Below, piece by piece: positions 53,249-62,587 of a DNA stretch of 64,000 nucleotides; within the stretch, counting starts at the first letter, position 1, and each line of letters begins with the position of its first letter. Source of the DNA: Prolixibacter sp. NT017. GTDB lineage: Bacteria; Bacteroidota; Bacteroidia; Bacteroidales; Prolixibacteraceae. The translations under genes and the position numbers were made by a program. The stretch covers positions 5,022,001-5,086,000 of the forward strand of contig NZ_BLAV01000001.1 of NCBI RefSeq assembly GCF_009617875.1, in the 5' to 3' direction. The notes beneath the pieces are model-generated. The model was not told where the DNA came from, searched no databases, and worked only from the letters and a program-made list of their open reading frames with translations.

Positions 53249-54766
53249 ATGAAACTTTTTGCGACCAGCCAGATTGCCGGTATTGATAAATATACCATTG
53301 AGCATGAACCCATTTCTGATATCCATTTGATGGAACGGGCAGCATCCACTTTGGTCGACTGGATTCTGCATCACGCCGAACCGGACCAGCATCTGAAATT
53401 CTTTGTGGGACCGGGTAACAATGGTGGCGATGCGTTAGCCGCTGCCCGAATGCTGGCATGGGCACTTTCTGGCATCGATGTGTATGTGATGGACTTGGGA
53501 AAAGGAATGTCCGAATCGGCCAACACCAACCTGGAGCGTTTGCGGCAGCAGAACCGCACACAAATCGTTTATTTGGATGCAGATGCACCGATGCCGGAAA
53601 TCAAGCCGACCGACTGGGTAGTTGACGGATTGTTTGGTTCAGGCTTGTCACGTCCGTTGAAAGGTTTGCCGGCGAAAATCGTCAAACACATCAACGACTC
53701 CGGTGCACAGGTCGTCGCTATCGATATCCCTTCCGGCCTGATGGGAGAAGATAACCGACAAAACGATCGCGATTCCATTATACGCGCCGATGTGACGCTT
53801 ACGTTTCAGTTTCCGAAAATCAGTTTTCTCCTGCCGGAAAACGATCCGTTCACCGGCCACTGGATAGTTCTGGATATTGGTTTACACCCGGATGGAATCG
53901 AACAAACGGAGACCCCTTTCTTCTATACCGATCACCTGGTGGCAAAAGCCCTTTTGAAAGACCGGAGAACCTTCGCCCACAAGGGAAACTTCGGACATGC
54001 GTTGCTGATTGCCGGTAGTTACGGAAAAATGGGAGCAGCTGTTCTTGCATCGCGGGGTTGTCTTCGTTCGGGAGTTGGTCTACTTACGACGCACGTTCCC
54101 CGTCTCGGATACAACATCCTGCAAAACAGCATTCCGGAAGCCATGGCCAGCATCGACCAGTCGGATTTGATGTTTACCCAAAATCCGGATTTGACCTCTT
54201 TCGATGCGATTGGTATCGGGCCCGGCCTGGACACGAAGTGCAATACAGGGCGCGGTGTTCAGCGAATGCTGGAAGAAGAAATGAAAAAGCCGATGGTTAT
54301 CGATGCAGATGGATTGAACCTGTTGGCAAAGAATCCGGAGTGGTTGAAGTTGCTTCCCCCTGAAACCATTCTGACACCGCATCCGGGAGAGTTTGCCCGG
54401 TTGACGCACCCGGTGGAATGTGGATACGAACGATTGCAACTGGCCAAAGAATATGCGCGGGAAAATGGCGTTGTGCTGGTATTGAAAGGGGCTTACACAG
54501 CTATTGCTTGTCCTGACGGAACCTGCTGGTTCAACAGTACCGGCAACCCGGGGATGGCTACGGCCGGAAGCGGTGATGTGCTCACTGGAATTCTGCTTGG
54601 CTTGCTGGCACAGGGATATACAGCTAAAGAGGCAGCTATTCTGGGTGTTTTCCTTCATGGGCTGGCTGCTGATTTCGCTGTTGAGGAAGGTTCGCACGAA
54701 GCACTGCTGGCAGGCGATATAACTCAGCACCTCGGATTGGCATTTGCCACACTTAAAGATTCTTAA
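53249..54766 (+). CDS. nnr: Bifunctional NAD(P)H-hydrate epimerase / ADP-dependent dehydratase
   Basis: Metabolite repair of hydrated NAD(P)H. N-terminal epimerase domain (about 1-215) with GPGNNGGDALAAARML and DGLFGSGLSRPL; C-terminal dehydratase (about 225-505) with HKGNFGHALLIAGSYGKMGAA, VIDADGLN, LTPHPGEFARL and GNPGMATAGSGDVLTG. Length 505 is standard for the fused form. Start ATG 53249. Divergent from the POT gene. Confidence 0.95.
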   Translation: MKLFATSQIAGIDKYTIEHEPISDIHLMERAASTLVDWILHHAEPDQHLKFFVGPGNNGGDALAAARMLAWALSGIDVYVMDLGKGMSESANTNLERLRQQNRTQIVYLDADAPMPEIKPTDWVVDGLFGSGLSRPLKGLPAKIVKHINDSGAQVVAIDIPSGLMGEDNRQNDRDSIIRADVTLTFQFPKISFLLPENDPFTGHWIVLDIGLHPDGIEQTETPFFYTDHLVAKALLKDRRTFAHKGNFGHALLIAGSYGKMGAAVLASRGCLRSGVGLLTTHVPRLGYNILQNSIPEAMASIDQSDLMFTQNPDLTSFDAIGIGPGLDTKCNTGRGVQRMLEEEMKKPMVIDADGLNLLAKNPEWLKLLPPETILTPHPGEFARLTHPVECGYERLQLAKEYARENGVVLVLKGAYTAIACPDGTCWFNSTGNPGMATAGSGDVLTGILLGLLAQGYTAKEAAILGVFLHGLAADFAVEEGSHEALLAGDITQHLGLAFATLKDS

Positions 54767-54985
54767 AGATTTTGTGAAAGCAAAAAAAACTATCAAATTT
54801 GGGGATATTTGTTTCTGTTAATCTCTCTTTTTCCGTTAGAGAAACTGAGAAAAGAATTTGCTGGTGTATGAGTTAGCAGAAACAAGCAGACTTAAGACAA
54901 TGAGGCAGAGCGGTATGAAATCTTCCCGATAAGGGTGTTTTACGACTGGCCGTTTTTATGTGGTTGAATGAATAATTAAAGAAAA

Positions 54986-56122
54986 ATGAAAAGTATATAT
55001 CTTACTTTACTGGGCTTACTGTTTGTTGCCGGACAGGTGATGGCATCGCCCAAAGATGACAAACGCAAAGATGGAGAACAGGTTCCTTTTACAGGAAGCG
55101 TTGTTTATTCTTTGCCGGAGACGGGGATTAGGGTAACCGTTGAAGCGGAACAGGTGAAATTTGTTCACGGTCCGTATTACCAATATGCCGAAAAATACCT
55201 CGGAATTCCGAATGCCCCTTCCACCGACAGGGAAACCTGGAAAATTACCAATGTGAGTCTGGAGACCTATGGTGAACCCGACCCGAATGAAGTGCATAAA
55301 GCGTCTGGTCCTTATGCTTCGGCTTTAAGCCTGACAGCAGACGGCGTACTGATTGGTATTAACAGTGATGTGAAATTGGGCAAAGAAGAGGTTTCCAGTT
55401 CGGTTTACACACCAGACGTTGAGGTACCGGATGAACCCTGGCCCGATCGATCGATGCACTCGTTTTTGAATAAGGTGGATTCTGTTTCTCCCGAGATGTA
55501 CACTACTAAAACATTGCAGCAGAAAGCGCTGGAAACCGCACACGATATTACCAAAATCAGGAAACGGAAATTCAAATCGCTTGTTTTTGGATACGATAAA
55601 GCTTTACCCGATGGCGAGGCCTACAATACCATGGTGGCTCAGCTCGATAAGCTCGAAAAGAAGTATGTGGGGCTTTTTATCGGAAAATCATACAAAGCAA
55701 AGCATACGTATGTTTTCAATGTGGTTCCCGGAGCAAAAAATGGTAAAAGTCAGATTGTGTTCCGGTTTTCATCTTCCAAAGGCGTTGTTCCGACCACTGA
55801 CCTTTCCGGGAAACCAGTGATGCTGGAGCTTGACCCGAATACCAGCCTGGAGAAAAGCAATGGCCAGATGGCGGCGGTGCAGCCAGCTACAACAACTGAA
55901 ACAAGCGACAGTGGTTTGTTTTACCGGATTCCCGGAAATGCGGAAGTGCGTTTGTTGGACGGGACTCATACTTTGCTGGAGTCACACCTGACGCTGGCAC
56001 AGTTCGGCAAAGTGGCTCCCATTCCCGAAGGCTTGCTCAACGGGAATTATTCCATACGCTTGCATCCGGCTACCGGCGCGATTCAGCGCATTAAGGAAAA
56101 AAATAAAGAAGAAATTCAATAG
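54986..56122 (+). CDS. DUF4831 family protein, exported
   Basis: A 378-residue protein with signal peptide MKSIYLTLLGLLFVAGQVMA. It matches the Bacteroidota DUF4831 family in layout: VVYSLPETGIRVTVEAE and YYQYAEKYLGI near the N-terminus, then a mostly beta remainder ending GLLNGNYSIRLHPATGAIQRI. No function is known to me. Single gene with its own terminator. Confidence 0.83.
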   Translation: MKSIYLTLLGLLFVAGQVMASPKDDKRKDGEQVPFTGSVVYSLPETGIRVTVEAEQVKFVHGPYYQYAEKYLGIPNAPSTDRETWKITNVSLETYGEPDPNEVHKASGPYASALSLTADGVLIGINSDVKLGKEEVSSSVYTPDVEVPDEPWPDRSMHSFLNKVDSVSPEMYTTKTLQQKALETAHDITKIRKRKFKSLVFGYDKALPDGEAYNTMVAQLDKLEKKYVGLFIGKSYKAKHTYVFNVVPGAKNGKSQIVFRFSSSKGVVPTTDLSGKPVMLELDPNTSLEKSNGQMAAVQPATTTETSDSGLFYRIPGNAEVRLLDGTHTLLESHLTLAQFGKVAPIPEGLLNGNYSIRLHPATGAIQRIKEKNKEEIQ

Positions 56123-56128
56123 TTAGAG

Positions 56129-56156
56129 AATGCGGACTACGGTCCGCATTTTTTTA
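56129..56156 (+). terminator. Terminator of the DUF4831 gene
   Basis: Stem AATGCGGAC (56129-56137), loop TACG, arm GTCCGCATT (56142-56150), then TTTTT. Confidence 0.9.
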
Positions 56157-56370
56157 TGTTATAACCTGCTTTTCCCGATGTTTCCCAACATCTTTGAAGC
56201 AACGCATGGCTCTCCCAAACCTCCGGTTTTAAAGGGTTTTGATTTTTAACATCCTGTTTTTTTTGTCAAAATATGACGTAAATCGCCTTTGTTGAGCAGA
56301 ATATCTTCCGGTTTTTATTGTATTTTGGGCTGCCAATAGGAAAAAATCATTTGTAAGTAAATAGATAATT

Positions 56371-58059
56371 ATGACTGAAGCAATTCGAAAATCGTTGAGG
56401 GAATCACCAAAAGCAAGGTGGACGGCGATGGTTGTCGTATCACTTTCGATGTTTGGTGCATATTACTTTAACTATGCTTTGTCGCCTGTAAAGCCAATTC
56501 TTGAAAGTGCTTTGGGGTGGACAAGTTCTGATTTTGGTGTTTACACCTCTGCCTATGCCTGGTTTAACGTCTACTTCCTAATGTTAATTTTCAGCGGTAT
56601 TATACTTGACCGTCTGGGGATTAAGATTACCGGTTTAGGTGCTACCGTTTTAATGGTAGTGGGTACAGGTGTTAACTACTGGGCCATTACGGCACCTTTC
56701 CCCGCCGGCGCTCATGTTACTCTTCCGCTGGTTGGTGATATCAAAACGGAAGTACTTCTTTCATCCATTGGATTTGCCATTTTCGGTGTGGGAAGTGAGG
56801 CGACCGGAATTACCGTTTCGAAAGCGATTGTGAAATGGTTCAAAGGTAAAGAGATGGCTTTGGCCATGGGATTGCAGATGTCGATTGCCCGTTTGGGAAC
56901 TGCTTTAGCGTTGGCTATTTCGCTGCCATTGGCTCTTCATTTTACTTACAGAGCTCCTGTAGCGTTTGCCTTCATCCTGATGTTGTTGGGAGTCATCGCG
57001 TTTATCACCTATATCGTACTGGATACCAAACTCGATAAATCGGAAGCACACATCGAAGTTGAAGAAGAGGAGCCGTTCCGTTTGAGGGATATCGTGATGA
57101 TTATTTCGAACAAAGCGTTTTGGTACATCGCCATCCTTTGTGTTCTCTTCTATGGTGCGGTTTTCCCGTTCTTATTCTACGCAACGGACTTCATTATCAA
57201 CAAATATCATGTATCACCTTCGCTGGCAGGGTTGATTCCGAGCTTGTTGCCTTTCGGAACCATCTTCCTGACTCCTTTCTTTGGTGGTATTTACGATAAG
57301 AAAGGAAAAGGTGCGACCATCATGATCATTGGTGCTGTCATGTTGATTGTGGTGCATGGATTCCTTTCTATTCCGACCCTTGATAACTGGATTTTTGCCG
57401 CCGCCATGGTAGTCATTCTTGGTATTGCTTTCTCGCTGGTGCCGTCAGCCATGTGGCCATCTGTACCGAAAATTATTCCTGAGAAGCAATTGGGAACAGC
57501 CTATGCAGTGATCTTCTTTATCCAGAACATTGGTCTGATGTTGATTCCGCTTCTTTTAGGTGTTGTCCTGAACTCGACGAACCCGAATGTCGCACCGAAT
57601 AAGACCATTATCCGGAAAGCGGTTGAGATGAGCTACACCCAGGCCTTGCAGAAGGAGAACATTACGCTGGATGCAAAAGCGCTGAATATCGCGATTGAGA
57701 AAACAACCAGTGGCGTTGTCGACTCAATTGTTGAGTCGGCTTCTTATGTGCCTACTCCGCAAAGCCAAATCAATCCGGAAAAAGTTGAAAACACAATTGT
57801 TTCCAATAACCTGGACATGTTGGGAAGTCCGGAGATGGGAGTGACCCAGGAAAAAGTGCTGGACAAAATGGGCTCTACTTTCAAGAAAGCTACTTTTGAA
57901 GTGGTGACCAAAGAGAAGCTGAACATCCGGTATGATTACCAGTACGACATTCTGATGTTTACATTGCTGGGAATTTTGGCCCTGTTGTTTGCCTTCCTGT
58001 TGAAGCGCGAAGATTTCAAGAAAGGATATGGTCTCGAGAAACCAAATATCGAGAGCTAA
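56371..58059 (+). CDS. MFS transporter with long loop before the last helix
   Basis: A 562-residue inner-membrane major facilitator. Helices 1-11 fill residues of about 15-400; SGIILDRLGIK after helix 2 and GGIYDKKGKG after helix 8 are the repeated loop motifs. Then comes an unusual hydrophilic stretch of about 125 residues (401-525) rich in Asn, Thr and Glu before helix 12 (ILMFTLLGILALLFAFLL). Substrate unknown; MFS family assignment is firm. Confidence 0.88.
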   Translation: MTEAIRKSLRESPKARWTAMVVVSLSMFGAYYFNYALSPVKPILESALGWTSSDFGVYTSAYAWFNVYFLMLIFSGIILDRLGIKITGLGATVLMVVGTGVNYWAITAPFPAGAHVTLPLVGDIKTEVLLSSIGFAIFGVGSEATGITVSKAIVKWFKGKEMALAMGLQMSIARLGTALALAISLPLALHFTYRAPVAFAFILMLLGVIAFITYIVLDTKLDKSEAHIEVEEEEPFRLRDIVMIISNKAFWYIAILCVLFYGAVFPFLFYATDFIINKYHVSPSLAGLIPSLLPFGTIFLTPFFGGIYDKKGKGATIMIIGAVMLIVVHGFLSIPTLDNWIFAAAMVVILGIAFSLVPSAMWPSVPKIIPEKQLGTAYAVIFFIQNIGLMLIPLLLGVVLNSTNPNVAPNKTIIRKAVEMSYTQALQKENITLDAKALNIAIEKTTSGVVDSIVESASYVPTPQSQINPEKVENTIVSNNLDMLGSPEMGVTQEKVLDKMGSTFKKATFEVVTKEKLNIRYDYQYDILMFTLLGILALLFAFLLKREDFKKGYGLEKPNIES

Positions 58060-58082
58060 CACCTAAGAATACTGATAAATTC

Positions 58083-58115
58083 AAAGGGCTGACCGTTTTC
58101 CGGTCGGCCCTTTTT
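58083..58115 (+). terminator. Terminator of the MFS gene
   Basis: Stem AAAGGGC-T-GACCG and CGGTC-G-GCCCTTT around TTTTC, followed by T residues. Confidence 0.85.
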
Positions 58116-58265
58116 GTTATTCCCTCTCGGGGAAATCATGAGTTTTGACAGGGCAAACCTCCTTCTGATTTGTTATTTTTAAGGATTCAAAAGAAAACTA
58201 CCATTAATCATTCGCTGTTCAGGACATTAGAAAATCTGTTTTAAACATTATTATAATCGAAAATT

Positions 58266-59726
58266 ATGAGTAAAGAGATTACCAATCTGGAGCCCAAAGC
58301 ACTTTGGGAAAATTTCTATCAGCTGACTCAAATTCCACGTCCATCCAAAAAGGAGGCAAGAATCCAGGAGTTTATCGAGAACTTCGGAAAATCGCTGGGG
58401 CTGGAAACCATCAAGGATGAAACCGGTAACATTATCATTCGCAAACCGGCAACCCCGGGAATGGAAAACCGGAAAGGTGTTGTTTTGCAGGGCCACCTCG
58501 ATATGGTTCCGCAGAAGAATAACGATACAAAGCACGATTTCGAAAATGATCCGATTGATGCATACGTTGATGGCGATTGGGTAACCGCTAAGGGAACGAC
58601 TCTGGGAGCTGATAACGGTATCGGTGTGGCAGCTGCCATGACCGTGCTGGCTGATAAAAATATGCAGCACGGACCGGTTGAAGCACTGTTTACCTGCGAC
58701 GAAGAGACGGGTATGACGGGTGCTTTCGGTTTGAAGAACGATGTCCTGAAAGGTGATATTCTTTTGAATATGGATTCGGAAGACGAAGGTGAATTGTATG
58801 TTGGTTGCGCCGGTGGTGTTGACGCCAACATCGAGTTCGAATTCGACCAGGTGGTTGTTCCTTCCGGCGTGAAAGCTTTTGATTTGGTTATTTCCGGATT
58901 GAAAGGTGGACACTCAGGAATGGACATTATTCTGGGTCTGGGAAATGCCAACAAATTGCTGGTTCGTTTTCTGAAATATGCGGTAACTGAACTGGATGTT
59001 CGTCTGGCCGGAATCAACGCTGGTGGGTTGCGTAACGCGATTCCCCGTGAAGGTACAGCCAATATCGTTGTTCCGGAAGAGAATGTTGACGCATTGAAAA
59101 AAGCGGTTGCTGAATACGAGGCAGTATACAAAGCTGAGTTGAGCAGTCGCGAACCGAATCTGAGTTTTGTGGCCAAAGAAGCTGATATGCCGAAGTCGTT
59201 GATTGATGAGGCTGTTCAGGATGGTTTGATTGATTCGGTGAATGCCTGCCCGAACGGCGTTATCCGCATGAGCGACGATATGCCCGGATTGGTAGAGACT
59301 TCAACAAACCTTGCTTCGATTAAATCGGAGAATGGAACTATCGCTATTCAGTGTCTGTTGCGTAGTTCGGTTGATACTGCTAAGGACTATCTGGCTGATC
59401 GTATCGACAGTGTATTCTCACTGGCCGGAGCTACCGTTGTATTTACTGGTGGATATCCCGGATGGAAGCCGAACATGGCTTCGCCGATTCTGAAGCAGAT
59501 GCAGCAGATTTATAATGATAAATTCGGTAAGATACCGGAGATTAAGGCGATTCATGCCGGATTGGAATGTGGTCTGCTGGGAGCGGTTTATCCCAACTGG
59601 GATATGATTTCGTTTGGTCCGACCATTCGTTCTCCTCACTCTCCTGATGAGAAAGTACACATTGAATCAGTGAACAAATTCTGGGACTTCCTGGTTGAGA
59701 CACTGAAAAATGTAGAAGAAAAATAA
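58266..59726 (+). CDS. pepD: Aminoacyl-histidine dipeptidase (M20C)
   Basis: Cytosolic nonspecific dipeptidase with two zinc ions, 486 residues. Metal ligands are in LQGHLDMVPQ, GADNGIGVA, CDEETGMTGA and NMDSEDEGELYVGCAGG, with the distal His in IRSPHSPDEKVHI. GLKGGHSGMDI marks the lid domain start. A stand-alone gene. Confidence 0.95.
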   Translation: MSKEITNLEPKALWENFYQLTQIPRPSKKEARIQEFIENFGKSLGLETIKDETGNIIIRKPATPGMENRKGVVLQGHLDMVPQKNNDTKHDFENDPIDAYVDGDWVTAKGTTLGADNGIGVAAAMTVLADKNMQHGPVEALFTCDEETGMTGAFGLKNDVLKGDILLNMDSEDEGELYVGCAGGVDANIEFEFDQVVVPSGVKAFDLVISGLKGGHSGMDIILGLGNANKLLVRFLKYAVTELDVRLAGINAGGLRNAIPREGTANIVVPEENVDALKKAVAEYEAVYKAELSSREPNLSFVAKEADMPKSLIDEAVQDGLIDSVNACPNGVIRMSDDMPGLVETSTNLASIKSENGTIAIQCLLRSSVDTAKDYLADRIDSVFSLAGATVVFTGGYPGWKPNMASPILKQMQQIYNDKFGKIPEIKAIHAGLECGLLGAVYPNWDMISFGPTIRSPHSPDEKVHIESVNKFWDFLVETLKNVEEK

Positions 59727-59750
59727 AGGATTAATTCCTTACAAGCATAA

Positions 59751-59784
59751 AAAAAAGCTTTCCTCTAACGGGGAAAGCTTTTTT
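59751..59784. terminator. Bidirectional terminator between pepD and the PLP-enzyme gene
   Basis: Thirteen-bp stem AAAAAAGCTTTCC (59751-59763) and GGAAAGCTTTTTT (59772-59784). Confidence 0.9.
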
Positions 59785-59810
59785 CTTGTTGGTTGTTTTA
59801 TAATGCGTTA

Positions 59811-60911
59811 TTAGTGTCGGGGCATGGTGTCGATTATCTCGCCTTCATCTGTCAGGTAATAGCCCATCGCGTGCGCTGTCAGACAGGCATGTACCGGAAG
59901 AATTTCGACGAGGTCGCCAATTTTGAATTTGTTGAATTCCTGCGGCGAAACCTTCAGGATACCATGTTCCTGAGACAAATCGTGCAGGTAATTCATTTCA
60001 TTTAAAAGAATGCGTTTGTTGCCATCTCTCCTGACGATGCGTCCGTACAGTTTTTTACCATCAATGTTCATGATGTAATCTTTGGAAAAATGAACGGCTC
60101 CCCCGTGAATGACGACTTCATTTCGTGATTGATTTTTGGATACGACAGGGCAAACCATGCGGATAGCGATCTGATCGTACGTGCAAGCGCTAAGTTGCTG
60201 TTGCATCAAATCGTAGAAGACAAAATTGCCGGGCCGGATTTCGTCAACACCGCGGAAATCATCGCTGATACTGCATGCAGGAGTATCGCCGATGGAGATC
60301 TCCAAATCAGGAAACACCGGAGAAAACTTCTTTTTCAGGCTATTCAGCTTCATCAATGCATCGAAATGAATGTTGTAAATGGTGTGGCGGGCTTTCGTTT
60401 TGTAAGTGTGACCTGAATGGGATAGAAATCCTTTGAATTTTATGTTTTCTTTATAAATTAAAGCGTATTCCAGCAGACTTTCAATTTGTCCTTCGCGGTC
60501 GGCTTCAATTCCGGTACGACCGTGCCCGGTATCAATTTTCACATAAAAATCAACTGGTGCTGTCAGCTTGTTATTGAGGAATTTCAGAATTTCGTGTGTC
60601 TCGACAACAAGATTGAGCTTAATCTTTTGTGCTAATGCATTGATGTTGTCAATTTCCAGAGGATTGACAGGAAAGGCAATGGTGATGTCATCCCAGCCCT
60701 GTTCAGCGAAATATTCAGCCATTTGCACAGAGGATACCGTAATGGCGGTGACTCCATATTCCCGAAACCAGGAACCTATTTCTGCAGAAACATGAGTTTT
60801 AAAATGTGGCCTGAAGTGGAGTTGATGCTTCTGGGCCTTGTTGGCCATAAATTCCATGTTCGACAGGCATTTCTTTTTGTCCAATACTAAAGTCGGGCGA
60901 ATGATTTCCAT
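59811..60911 (-). CDS. D-threonine aldolase-type PLP-dependent enzyme
   Basis: Fold-type III (alanine racemase N-terminal) PLP enzyme of the DSD1/D-threonine aldolase group, 366 residues. PTLVLDKKKCLSNME holds the likely PLP lysine region; HFRPHFKTHVSAE follows; a metal site is suggested by GGAVHFSKD and the C-terminal PVHACLTAHAM (HxC). It could be a D-threonine aldolase, D-serine dehydratase or related enzyme. Its ATG overlaps the pncB stop (TAATG), so the two are translationally coupled though biochemically unrelated as far as known. Confidence 0.88.
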   Translation of the reverse strand: MEIIRPTLVLDKKKCLSNMEFMANKAQKHQLHFRPHFKTHVSAEIGSWFREYGVTAITVSSVQMAEYFAEQGWDDITIAFPVNPLEIDNINALAQKIKLNLVVETHEILKFLNNKLTAPVDFYVKIDTGHGRTGIEADREGQIESLLEYALIYKENIKFKGFLSHSGHTYKTKARHTIYNIHFDALMKLNSLKKKFSPVFPDLEISIGDTPACSISDDFRGVDEIRPGNFVFYDLMQQQLSACTYDQIAIRMVCPVVSKNQSRNEVVIHGGAVHFSKDYIMNIDGKKLYGRIVRRDGNKRILLNEMNYLHDLSQEHGILKVSPQEFNKFKIGDLVEILPVHACLTAHAMGYYLTDEGEIIDTMPRH

Positions 60912-62356
60912 TAATTCGGTTTTATTTCAGTCTGACAGAGTTTGCTATCCACTTTTTTCATTAACTCACATCGTAAATTATACAAGTTTTTTGAAATTCC
61001 AACTTTGTAGATGTGTGCTTTGATAAAACGCTTATGTTCTGAAGGTAATAATGCTGCACGAGTCATCAGGTAGTCACGGATTTCCATTAGCGAAGGCAGT
61101 TCTTCAGTTGGTTCACCATTTTCGTAAACAACGTGCTGCAGCTTCTCTCTTCTCAGATGTGATACCTGTGTATATTTTTCAGGATGATGCGGATGATAAA
61201 TGTATTCAGCTTCATTCGGATTTTCATCAGCCAGTAAAATCCCATCGCGGTAGAAAAAGCCTTCCTCATCGTAGTAACGATAGACTTCTTTCTTTCCCGG
61301 AAGGGTTACTTTTTCAATGTTTTCCGAAATTTTCATCCGCGGAGTACCGTTGCACTCAGCCAGTTTGTAAACACCATCGAGGGCGGCTTCCGGCTTTCCG
61401 GTCACCATTTCTGTTCCGATTCCAAAGGCGTCGATGGGCGCTTCCTGTTCCTCCAGACTTTTGACTACGTGCTCGTTGAGCTGGTTGGAGGCGAATATCT
61501 GAAGGTATTCAAGTCCGGCTGCATCCAGCTGTTTTCGGGCCCGTTTGCTCAGGTAAGCAAGGTCGCCACTGTCGAGCCGGATGCCTATCATTTTCTCTCC
61601 GCGAGCTTCCATCTCCTTCGCCACTTTGATGGCATTCGGAACACCACTTTTTAGCGTATCGTATGTGTCAACCAGCAGAACGGTATTTTTAGGGTGGATG
61701 TCGGCAAATGTTCGGAACGCTTCCAGTTCGTCTTCGAAGCTTTGGATCCAGCTGTGGGCCAATGTTCCGGAAACCGGAATATTAAATGCTTTACCGGCGA
61801 ATACGTTGGAAGTAGCTGATGCTCCGCCGATGACAGCCGCTCTGGATGCGTGAATCCCGCCCAGTCCATGTGCCCGGCGCAGACCAAAATCGACAAATGT
61901 CTTTGCTTTGCTAACGTGTTTGATCCGGAACGCTTTCGTTGCTACCAGCGACTGAAAATTGAGCAGGTTCAGCAGCATCGTCTCGATAAGCTGTGCTTCG
62001 ATGATATTTCCTTCAACTCGCAGTATCGGTTCGCCCGGAAAGACGATTTCCCCTTCCTTCATGGAGATAATTCTACCATTGAATTGGAAATCTCTTAGGT
62101 ACTCAACAAAATCGGGATGAAGTCCGGTTTCCTTCAGGTATTCAATATCCGAATCGGAATAATTGAAATGTTTCAGCAATCTTAAAACTTCACCTAAGCC
62201 GGCATAAACCAGGTAACCTCCTTCGTAAGGATTGGTCCGGAAGAAATAGTCGAACGTAACTTGTTCGTCCTTTTTCCCGGAAAGGAAATAGCCCTGGGCC
62301 ATGGTGAGTTCGTAAAAGTCGGTATATAGTCCCAAATGGTCGTTCAATGTCTGCAT
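60911..62356 (-). CDS. pncB: Nicotinate phosphoribosyltransferase
   Basis: NAD salvage enzyme converting nicotinate and PRPP to nicotinate mononucleotide, 481 residues. LYTDFYELTMAQGYF at the N-terminus, FVDFGLRRAHGLGG and GGASATSNVFAG in the core, and IRLDSGDLAYLSKRARKQLD with the phosphate-binding GTEMVTG further on. ATG 62356. First gene of the pair with the PLP enzyme. Confidence 0.94.
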   Translation of the reverse strand: MQTLNDHLGLYTDFYELTMAQGYFLSGKKDEQVTFDYFFRTNPYEGGYLVYAGLGEVLRLLKHFNYSDSDIEYLKETGLHPDFVEYLRDFQFNGRIISMKEGEIVFPGEPILRVEGNIIEAQLIETMLLNLLNFQSLVATKAFRIKHVSKAKTFVDFGLRRAHGLGGIHASRAAVIGGASATSNVFAGKAFNIPVSGTLAHSWIQSFEDELEAFRTFADIHPKNTVLLVDTYDTLKSGVPNAIKVAKEMEARGEKMIGIRLDSGDLAYLSKRARKQLDAAGLEYLQIFASNQLNEHVVKSLEEQEAPIDAFGIGTEMVTGKPEAALDGVYKLAECNGTPRMKISENIEKVTLPGKKEVYRYYDEEGFFYRDGILLADENPNEAEYIYHPHHPEKYTQVSHLRREKLQHVVYENGEPTEELPSLMEIRDYLMTRAALLPSEHKRFIKAHIYKVGISKNLYNLRCELMKKVDSKLCQTEIKPN

Positions 62357-62540
62357 AATATGTCGTGGAGGATGTTAAACCTTAAATATACTGATAAATT
62401 GACTAAAGAAGCTATTTATGTAGATTTTTCCAATAGTAGACGGTAGATGAGGAAGAGTATTGTCTTATAGATTTTTAGTTACCATAATTTTATGGTAATG
62501 TAAATGCATTCCAGATTATGAAATGTTGAAAGCTGTATAT

Positions 62541-62570
62541 AAAAAAATCCCGGCCAAATGACCGGGATTT
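62541..62570 (-). terminator. Terminator of purA
   Basis: Stem AAATCCCGG (62545-62553) and CCGGGATTT (62562-62570); read leftwards the T run extends to 62541. Confidence 0.88.
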
Positions 62571-62587
62571 GTGGGTATTTAAAGATA

